DNA of 64,000 bases from Nannochloropsis oceanica (Eukaryota; Sar; Eustigmatophyceae; Eustigmatales; Monodopsidaceae). Shown one piece after another: positions 56,268 through 64,000 of this stretch. Numbering within the stretch: position 1 is the stretch's first letter; the number at the start of each line of letters is the position of its first letter. The stretch is from assembly GCA_004519485.1 (NCBI GenBank), contig CP038106.1, positions 569,501-633,500 of the forward strand, given 5' to 3'. A program made the translations under genes and the position numbers. Under the pieces are notes generated by a model, which saw nothing but the letters and a program-made list of their open reading frames with translations, was not told where the DNA came from and searched no databases.

Positions 56268-58715
56268 TTAGTTTTTCATGCCATTTGCATTCCCTGTAGA
56301 ACGAAAGAAATGTTCCAGTGGTTTCGCTACGGGCTGTGATGCCCTCTTCTTTCCTCCTCCCTCCCTTCCTCCCCCGGCCCCATTCCGCTTCCCCTTCTTG
56401 TAAGCCACTGTGGATTGCGGGGGCGCGGAAGAAAGCTTCCGCCTCTCTTTTCCCTTTTCCTGCTTCTCTTCCTGCTCTTTCTGTCTCCGATGAAAATGAG
56501 GGTCGGATGCCCGCAAGCAGTCGTCCACGTGCTGGTTGAAGTCGTGCAAACCCACCGATAGACACCGGCTACACACAGGACAGGAGTAAGCAGGTGGGAC
56601 GATGGGTGCCTCGGATTGTGAAGCCGCCGGCAAGGAGGACGGAGAGGAGTAAGAGGAGGAGGAGACGAAGGGAGAAAGATCGCCTGCTGCCGCCTCTCCT
56701 GATGCTGCGCCTGCGGCGACGGCGGTGTTCGGCCCGCTGGTGACGACATACCCTTCCAAGCACCCCTGTCCTTTCGGAGGCGCTTGAGGCTTGGGTTGAA
56801 AATGAGAGGCACGGACGCCCATGAGTCGGAGGGTGATTGGAAGCTGGGGAAGGAGTAAGGAGAGGGAATGTTGATATAGCTCTTGAGACGTCGACACGTA
56901 AAACGCACAGGATTTGGCTCGGGTCGTTATCGCAAAATCACTATTCTTCAATTTGAGCGTGATGCTCTTTGCCTTGAGGCCCTCCCTTGCCATGTCTGCC
57001 GCCAATGAGTCGCAAATCATTCGCAGTTTCTCCAATAAATCATCTTTCCGACTCAATGCCGCAAAGGTCCTCTCACGACTAATCCCCTTCCTTCCCCCTC
57101 CTCCCCCGCCCCCCCCTCCATCTTCACTATTACCATCATCTGGTCCCCCACCATCAAGCCCCACGCTCTTGCACACCAACCAATGTGCTGTCTGATGCGT
57201 ATATACGTGATAAAGCAACGCTCGCTTCGACCACAACTCCCAACACGTCCCTATCTCCAACCCAGCCACCAAGCACCTCTCGGTTATCCTTCCAATTCCA
57301 CTCACCTTCCTCACGGGGAGGTGTCTCAAGAACCCTCCGACATTCCCCACCCTATACTGACCATCGGGCTTCCGCTCATTCGACGCGATCTTGGCGAGAC
57401 AAAAACTGGTGGCAATGCCCGCACTAGCAGTCACACCTGTAACCTCACAAATACGTCGACGAATCTCTGCCACAACTGCCTCCGCAACTGACCAATAATA
57501 AGCATGTCTCTTCTCTGTTTTGTCATGCTCTTCTCCACTTTGTTTCTCCTCGTCGTCATCCTCTTCCTCTTCCTCTCCATCCGCCTTCAGCACCATCGCA
57601 GCTTCCGGCCGCTCAAATAAAGATATCCCTCCTCCCCCACTTCCTCCACCGAAAGGAACCTCCCCCCCTCTCTCCCTCACCAATCCCTGCACACAAGCCG
57701 TCAAGTCCAGGTACGCCTCATCCAAGCTCCCTGCCCGAAATTGCGGATCGTATTCTTTGAAAATCATTCGCGTCTGCTCTGCAACGTGGGAGTAAGTTTC
57801 AAACCTCGTCTGCCGCACAAGCAGCTGTGGACACAATTTTCGCGCAATAAATTCAGGCATCGCACTGCGCACCCCATACTTCCGCGCTTCATAATTAGCC
57901 GTGCAAATCACCCCCCCTCCAACAGCAAATGGCACGGCTTTAAGCGAAGGCTCGTCGCGTTCTTCCACGGACGTAAAAAAGGCGTCAAGGTCAATTACAA
58001 CGCACACTTGTGTATAGGAACGACGTGATTTTTCAGCGGCGATAAGACGCTTGTCTGCTTCCGATTCGAGCGCGCGACGGAGAGGCTCAGATAAGGTGCG
58101 GAGCTTTGATTTTATCCCTCGTATGCGCTCTTGGATCTTGACGTCGTTCCGTTGCTGTGCCAGGAAAAACTTACTATTTTTTGAAGCTTCGTGCACAATT
58201 TTTTCCACCTCTTCTTTCGAACGTTTGTTTTCATCCATGCCTGCCTTGTCGTTGAGGAAGGTATAGAAGTGTCGTGTGTCGGAAGTATTGCCTGTTGCAG
58301 GATCAGTGGGGCCAGTGACACAGGCGGAGGAGTCTTCATGCCCGAAAACTGGAAAGGCAGGAGCAGCGGCGGTCGCATTCGAAGCCGGAAGGGGTGCAAG
58401 CGGGGCCGGCCGCTGCTGCGGCTGGTGGTGGTGATGATGCTGCTGCTGCTGGCGGTGGTGAAGGTGAAAATTGCACCGGTGCCGCTGCGTAGACGACATC
58501 TCCTCCAAACCGAGCTCTGGCACGTAGGGAGGCAGTAAAGGAGCTTCCGCCCCTGACTCCGGTGCCCACTCCTCGTCCCCATCCTCTTGTGTTTGCGTGA
58601 AGAACAGATCATCCTCCTCTTCCTCCTCGTCATCGCTTCCTTTAAACGCCACTCCGTTGTCATGGTCGTGGGCCTGGCCAAAACGCTGCTGCTCCTCCTC
58701 CTGCTGCTGCTGCAT
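56268..58715 (-). CDS. POLK: DNA polymerase kappa (Y family)
   Basis: Pol kappa copies past bulky minor-groove lesions. Single exon, 815 aa. After an acidic, His/Gln-rich N-terminus, the DinB N-clasp is present (DKAGMDENKRSKEEVEKIVH, then KFFLAQQRNDVKIQERI), a feature specific to kappa. Catalytic acidic residues are in VVIDLDAFFTSVEERDEP and SLDEAYLDLT. The palm and finger motifs continue with YEARKYGVRSAMPEFIARKL, GIATSFCLAKIASNERKPDG and PVRKVSGIGRITE. Glutamate-rich and Gly-rich insertions break the palm and the little-finger linker. The C-terminus has a UBZ4-type zinc finger (CPVCSRCLSVGLHDFNQHVDDC) and a PIP-like motif, KPLEHFFRST, near the end. Ubiquitin and PCNA docking is thereby inferred. 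The start is the first ATG of the frame. Confidence 0.93.
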   Translation of the reverse strand: MQQQQEEEQQRFGQAHDHDNGVAFKGSDDEEEEEDDLFFTQTQEDGDEEWAPESGAEAPLLPPYVPELGLEEMSSTQRHRCNFHLHHRQQQQHHHHHQPQQRPAPLAPLPASNATAAAPAFPVFGHEDSSACVTGPTDPATGNTSDTRHFYTFLNDKAGMDENKRSKEEVEKIVHEASKNSKFFLAQQRNDVKIQERIRGIKSKLRTLSEPLRRALESEADKRLIAAEKSRRSYTQVCVVIDLDAFFTSVEERDEPSLKAVPFAVGGGVICTANYEARKYGVRSAMPEFIARKLCPQLLVRQTRFETYSHVAEQTRMIFKEYDPQFRAGSLDEAYLDLTACVQGLVRERGGEVPFGGGSGGGGISLFERPEAAMVLKADGEEEEEDDDEEKQSGEEHDKTEKRHAYYWSVAEAVVAEIRRRICEVTGVTASAGIATSFCLAKIASNERKPDGQYRVGNVGGFLRHLPVRKVSGIGRITERCLVAGLEIGTCWELWSKRALLYHVYTHQTAHWLVCKSVGLDGGGPDDGNSEDGGGGGGGGGRKGISRERTFAALSRKDDLLEKLRMICDSLAADMAREGLKAKSITLKLKNSDFAITTRAKSCAFYVSTSQELYQHSLSLLLPQLPITLRLMGVRASHFQPKPQAPPKGQGCLEGYVVTSGPNTAVAAGAASGEAAAGDLSPFVSSSSYSSPSSLPAASQSEAPIVPPAYSCPVCSRCLSVGLHDFNQHVDDCLRASDPHFHRRQKEQEEKQEKGKERRKLSSAPPQSTVAYKKGKRNGAGGGREGGGKKRASQPVAKPLEHFFRSTGNANGMKN

Positions 58716-59136
58716 GTCGACTTTGTCCTCGAATTTCCAACACTTCCAGCTTCACCGGTCACAGACATCCCGGTCTGACCATCATATAACAGAGCTTACC
58801 GTCATTACGGTGGCCTTTGCTCAGCGTTCTATCTGTTACAGATGGTGCAACCGGTGAGTAACATGGGGCGGCATGGGCGAAGAATGATGGTATTATATAT
58901 CACTAAACATTTTCCGGCTACTCAAACCCATCAACGACACCTCTATACAAACAGGCCGTGCGATCAACTCCTTTGAACCGTCACGTGCTTGAGCTGCCAG
59001 AGCCATCCTTTGCTCTGTGGTGATTTAAGTCCATGCGACAAGCCAGCAGTTGACCTCCCCACTTGCTTCGCTGCCACCTTGCCGGCGGGCCACCTCACGA
59101 CCTACCCCACGCACACCACCCCCCCAAGCACCAAGC
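58716..59136. promoter_or_regulatory. Shared upstream region, POLK and WDR81-like gene
   Basis: About 420 bases lie between divergent starts. No further gene is seen. An upstream plus-strand extension from about 59050 is open but has no ATG before 59137 and looks like leader sequence. Confidence 0.45.
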
Positions 59137-61149
59137 ATGGAGCGAGTCCGGCAAGTGCTCGCGGAGCAGCTTGGTTTCCGCTACACCTTCCCTTCCAGCG
59201 ACTCTTTGGCACATTCCACCCGCTGCTTCCTGTACGAAGACCACGACGACGATGGCAACGAGTCCTGCGAGGCGGGCAACCCCGGTCAGACCCCTTCCAC
59301 GCACTCCTCCCTCCCGCGCGAAGTAGTGGTCAAGGCTTGCCCGCAAGGCATTGAGGAGGCATTGGTGCAAGCGTTGGGAAAGCTTTATGAGACCTGTGAG
59401 GTCGTCGAGGCCACGCTGGGGGGCTCCGCTGTGTGGCAACGTCTTCCTGGACAGCCTATGAACCCACGGCATTCAGGCTTGCTCCCTTTGTTGGCGGTGT
59501 GCCGTAGCCCTGATGGACGATTGTACCTGGTCTCGGAGTATTTTCCGCACAATCTGCTTTCGTTGCTTCATTTTAGCAGCCAGTCCTTGTTGGAGTCGAG
59601 CTTGTTGGGACGAATGTCACGGGAGAGCGTTATGGACTTGCGGTTGTTCTTCCTCTTTTATCAGCTGGTAAGTGCGGGATTGAACAATAGGAAGATGAGA
59701 GGCCTGAGTGTGAAGAGACTAGTTACACACAGTTCCATCTATCAAAACCGTCGATCCCTCAATTCTATCCCGTCCCTTAACTAACCCTCTTTTTTCCTTT
59801 TCCCCCATAGGTCCGTGTCCTCGCCTTCTATCACACCGAACTTGGTGTTGCTCTCGGAAACCTCTCGATGAAATCCGTTTACGTCAGTGACATGATCTGG
59901 CTTCGTGTCCTGCCCACTCCCCCCTCTGTCCTCCCTCCATCACCACCGCAATCACCATTCACCACCAGCGGTCCTCCTTTAGTGCCCCGTCCCCCCGGCT
60001 ACGACACCCCCCTCACCCTTCGGTGGATGAATGGCCAAGTCGACAACTTCGAGTACCTCATGGCCATAAACGCTGCTGCCGGTCGAAGCATGATCGATGC
60101 CTCCTTCCACCCCATCCTCCCTTGGGTCAGCGATCTCACGGTGCAGCAAGGCGGATGGCGAGACTTGGGAAAGACGAAATTTAGGCTCACGAAGGGGGAT
60201 GCACAGCTTGATTCGGCGTACAAGCATTCTACACCCCCCCATCATATAACGGAGAGTTTATCCGAGATTACATATTATATCTATTTAGCACGCAGGACCC
60301 CTCTAGCAGTGCTCAAAACGGTGGTTCGTGCTGATTTTGTCCCACAACATTACCCTTCCCACATGGCAAGGCTCTATGAATGGACTCCTGATGAGTGCAT
60401 CCCTGAATTTTACCTGGATCCCAGCGTGTTCTCCTCCCTCCATCGCGAGACGCACGGAATGAGCGACATTTCCTTTCCCTCCTGGTGTGCGGACGCCAGC
60501 AGTTTCATCACCTACCACCGTTCACTCCTCGAAAGCGAGCAAGTCTCCTCCCGACTTCACGCATGGATCGACTTGACCTTCGGTCACTGCTTGGAAGGAG
60601 CTGCTGCAGTACAAAATAAAAATGTGCCTCTCCGCACGGGAGCTGTCGGTCGAGGGCAACGGCCCTTGGCACGTGAGCAGAAGAGTCCCGGCTTTGTCCA
60701 AGTCTTTCGTGAGCCTCACCCTCAACGGCGTAGCCTGAAGCGAGGGTTAAAAGTGCTGAATGCCTCGGATTTACATGATAATTATTTTGCAGCACGGGTG
60801 GGCCTTAAAGGGAAGGAAGGAGAGAGGGAGGGAGGGAGGGATGAGGGGGCAAGTGTGCCGTATGTGATGGCGGTCGAGGGGGTGGAGGTGACTGGGAATG
60901 AAGATGAGATGCTGAGGAGGGCGCCAACTATACCTGTAGAAGATCGGAACATACAGCGATTGAGAGTGAGTCTAGAGTCCTTGGATGTGGTGCAGACGGT
61001 GGGGAGCTTTGCGCAGAAGGCACAACGTCGCTTGGAACCGGCTTATTCCCTTTTTTTGGCGTCCGCTGTGCCGGCGCAGGGTCAGCATCAGCATCAAGAA
61101 GAAGAACAAGAACTACATAAACAACAACGAGAGGAAGAAGACGAAGATC

Positions 61150-61216
<67 letters not shown>

Positions 61217-61944
61217 CCGACAACAAGAAGAACAACAACAACAGCAGCAGAAAGATGACATGTTTGCCGCTGGATGTATCTTGGCTGAGCTTTACCTGGA
61301 CAAGCCCGTTCTTTCCCTCCAAGATGTTGCCCGTCACCATGCCAAGGGCAAGGAAGGGAGGGAAGACGGGACATGGGGGAGAGAGGAAAGAGGAACACCG
61401 ATGACATGGCTACCGGGAGAAGCATCTCATTTGCCTTATCAGGTGCGTGCTTTGCTGCACGCACTGTTGCAGCAGGACCCGGCGCGACGACCACGAGCGG
61501 TTGATTTGTTGGGTAGGGGTGAAGGCGGTGATAGTGATGACGAGGAGGAGGGAGAGGGGGCAAGAGAAGGAGGGGAAGGAGGCAGATGGCATGATATTGG
61601 CTTTCCTTCGTACTTCCAGGATTTGTACCGGTATCTCTCTACTGTCTACTTGCAACCTCCTGGTGGTGAGGCGTTCGAGTGCATCTCTGTCACTCTGTCC
61701 TTGGCACAGCAGCTGGTAGAGTTGCCCATGCCGGCGTTTGCGTTGATATTGCCTTATGTACTACAGGTACTTGACGATCCGGCTCCTTTCGAGACATATG
61801 ACCGGCGGTTGCAGCAACAGCAGCAACAGCAGCAACAGCAGCAACAGCAGAAGATGGAGGAAGATGAGATAGTGGTATCGAGTAGTAGCAACAGCAATGG
61901 CAACGATGAGGAGGAAGAAGCGCGTGACGAACAGCAGCAACAGC

Positions 61945-61990
<46 letters not shown>

Positions 61991-64000
61991 GCAACAACAA
62001 CAACAACAGCAACAACAACAGCAGCAGCAGCAGCACGGAGAGGTTCCGGTTGTCTTGCGTTTGAACCCTTTCTTGGATCTAATCGGCCAAAAGCTCGGCA
62101 GTAGGCATACGCAGCGTCTGCTCTTTCCCCGCGTCGTTTCCTTCATGGAGCGCCTGACTGATTTTAGACTTTTGCGCGCCCTTTTTGTGTCGCCTGTGTG
62201 GTCAATCCTGGTGCGGAGGGGGGGGACAACGACTTTTCTCACCCACTTTTTGCCGTTTATGCTTCGCATGGTGGGGGCGGAGGCGCCGTTGGAGGTGCAG
62301 CAGGCGGCATATGTAGCGGTGTTTAATTTAGGGTCGCCTGATATTTTGGGGCCGGGATTGGTCGCTAGGTTTGTGGTTCCCTCGCTGCTGGCAGGGGTGG
62401 GGGTTTTGAGGGAAGTGAGGGATGAAGGAATGCGAGGTGGAGGAGTAGGGAGGGAGGAAGACGTGGGGTTATGGGGGGAAGATCTGTATCAGACGAGGGC
62501 TTTGATTAATATTTGTAAGGAGATTGGGGATGATGTCTTGGCATCTCTGGTGGCGGAGCATGTACTCATGGACGTGCTCCCTTCTTTGGAAGAGCACTGG
62601 GTGCCTTATCCCTCTCCTGCCGTCTCTCTTGCCTTGCTCGAGTGTTTCACTGTTCTCGAAGGCCTCCTCCCCACACTCCAAGCTGCGAGCGCTATCTTCC
62701 ATTATTGTCAACAGCCCTCCCCCCCAGTGCAGCAGCTTCTCCTCGCCATTCCCCTGCCTCCTCCTTCATCCTCTATCCCTTCCTTTTCCTCTTCGTTTCC
62801 CTCCTCCTCCTTCCCCGACCTTCCCTCATTCATCCCGCAAAGCCCGCGGCATCGCTTGCACATTCAAATTTGCCGCCTTGTTGCAGCCCTCTCCCTTTGC
62901 ATAGGTCCCAATGCAACGGAAGATTACCTTCTTCCAGCCGTCAATACTTTCCTAGGTGGCTTTACTGACTTGTACGGTTCTGCTTCCGGAATGGGAGGTG
63001 GAGAATCTGAGGGAGGGGTCGCGAGAGGGATAGAGGAACGATTAGGCGGAGAAGGGACCAGAGTAGGGATGGAAGGAGGAGGGGAGATACTGCCGGGGGG
63101 TTGGCAGATGGCTGCTTTTGAAATGGTGGAGGACTTGTGGCGGCATTTGGAAGGGATGTATGATGAGCAGGCCCTTCGTTGTCTTGTCCCGAATGGATTT
63201 AAGGTTGTGGCTGTGTGGTTTCACGAGGTGAATGGCCCTGGGAGGGAGCAATTGATGGAGGGGAAAAGAGGGGGTGGCAGTAGCAAGTTTGAGAGCAGTG
63301 GTGGGAGAAGGAAGGAGAAGCGAGGTGGAGGTGAAGGAGGAGAAAGGGAGCGACTGACGGATTTGATGATTGAGAAGGGTTTGTCGGGCTTGCAGTGGAT
63401 TGCCAACAAGAGCCGAAGGCGGTTCCAGCGGGGGGCTGGGGATGGGTTCCACCACCCTCCCGCCTCATCATCCTCGCGGACAACGACGACGATGATGGAA
63501 GGAGGGGCGGAGGTAATGCTGAACGACAGGAGTCCCACCTCTCTCTCCAAGGTTTGTAGAGAAGAAAGTGAGGAACGCGACTGGCACAGTCCTTTCCGGA
63601 TGGGGGAAGAACCCGAAGGGGAGGGAGATATTGGGGAGGAGGGAGAGGAGGGTGAAAAAGAGGACGGACGACCGATCTGGCGGATGGCGACGGCAGGGAG
63701 GGATGTGCTGCTTCCTGTTTCGCCGACCACGGCATTGGCTTCACCCACTAGCCCTTTGTCGCTGTCACCGGCGCGAGGAACAACTCTTCATGATCACCAC
63801 CACCACCACCACGACAGTAAGATCGCGCTTCAATCAGACGACGAAGGAGAAGAAGGGGACGAGGGGGGAAACAACGAAGGCGACTTCGATCTAGGATTAT
63901 GGGGCCGGTCCTCTTCCCCGCAGCGGTCGATGCGGAAGAACGGGGGAAGAGCGCTTAGCACGCAAGGCGATTTTGCATTTTATAGCAGTGGTGGCATCCG
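59137..64000 (+). CDS. WDR81/LvsG-like protein: pseudokinase, BEACH domain, helical region (3' end beyond window)
   Basis: Exon 1 is 59137-59667 (177 aa) and exon 2 starts at 59811 and stays open to the edge, so at least 1570 aa are present. The N-terminal lobe resembles a protein kinase: EVVVKACPQG, then LLPLLAVCRSPDGRLYLVSE. The BEACH domain follows with FEYLMAINAAAGR, ILPWVSDLTVQQGGWRDLG, LSEITYYIYLARRTP, WTPDECIPEFYLDPSVFSS and HAWIDLTFGHCLEG. After two poly-Gln tracts, a kinase C-lobe-like piece appears (MFAAGCILAELYLDKPVLSL and LLQQDPARRPRAVDLL), the split arrangement of WDR81 and Dictyostelium LvsG. A helical region and a low-complexity linker with His-rich repeats close the visible part. 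The WD40 repeats expected at the C-terminus would lie beyond 64000. WDR81 acts in endosome maturation and aggrephagy. Confidence 0.87.
61152..61216. repeat. (CAG)n poly-glutamine tract in WDR81-like gene
   Basis: About 21 consecutive CAG codons on the coding strand, in frame, encode poly-Gln between the BEACH domain and the kinase C-lobe-like part. Confidence 0.95.
61931..62035. repeat. CAA/CAG poly-glutamine tract in WDR81-like gene
   Basis: About 35 Gln codons, mostly CAA with interspersed CAG, follow a shorter CAG/CAA run at about 61815-61852. The mixed codons make this tract less prone to slippage than the pure CAG tract upstream. Confidence 0.92.

Noticed and set aside
1-64000. Possible tRNA, rRNA, CRISPR or mobile-element sequences.
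   Set aside because: No cloverleaf with a GGTTCGA-type T arm, no rRNA core, no regularly spaced direct repeats and no reverse transcriptase, transposase or capsid-like frame was found by eye. A tool scan could still find a tRNA.

Overview
This 64 kb window is nuclear DNA from a photosynthetic eukaryote, most likely an ochrophyte (heterokont) alga and possibly a eustigmatophyte of the Nannochloropsis/Microchloropsis type. Evidence for this: short GT-AG introns; preproteins whose signal peptide ends just before a phenylalanine (TSAF, LALAF, QGF, SASF), as in secondary red plastids; a plastid-type NAR1 nitrite/formate transporter; and GGGAGGG/CCCTCCC tracts throughout. The genus is inference. 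No RNA genes, mobile elements, viral remnants or CRISPR arrays were recognised.

Layout. 1-14 kb: the end of an unknown gene, a broken tubulin tyrosine ligase-like gene, a mitochondrial SthA-type transhydrogenase, COP9 signalosome subunit 7, an N-terminally shortened IFT144/WDR19, and the Ufm1 protease UFSP2. 14-31 kb: a PrsW-like intramembrane protease, a five-finger CCCH protein, cysteinyl-tRNA synthetase, an unknown plastid preprotein, NudC, the decapping factor DCP1 and a small membrane protein. 31-47 kb: a HAD-fold protein without its catalytic aspartate, a plastid PDZ protein, PAM16/TIM16, a ChaN-like probable thylakoid-lumen protein, NAR1, an aldo-keto reductase, the cap-binding protein NCBP1/CBP80 and a small membrane protein. 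47-64 kb: a decayed EGF-type surface protein resembling mastigoneme (SIG1/Ocm1) proteins, CDC20, an ABHD13-like hydrolase, DNA polymerase kappa, and most of a WDR81/LvsG-like kinase-BEACH protein that runs off the right edge.

Two themes stand out. First, the genes fall mostly into head-to-head pairs with short shared upstream regions and tail-to-tail ends, so bidirectional promoters are likely. Second, the three genes with a flagellar association are all damaged. The TTLL has frame changes and an in-frame stop. IFT144 lacks its first propeller and several zinc-ribbon cysteines. The mastigoneme-like gene has several stops and frame changes. Long neighbouring genes (NCBP1, CDC20, POLK, WDR81) are open and intact, so assembly error is an unlikely cause. 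I read this as a lineage that lost its flagellum, with the genes at different stages of decay.

Exon boundaries were set by hand from GT-AG sites, reading phase and family conservation. No alignment or transcript data were available.
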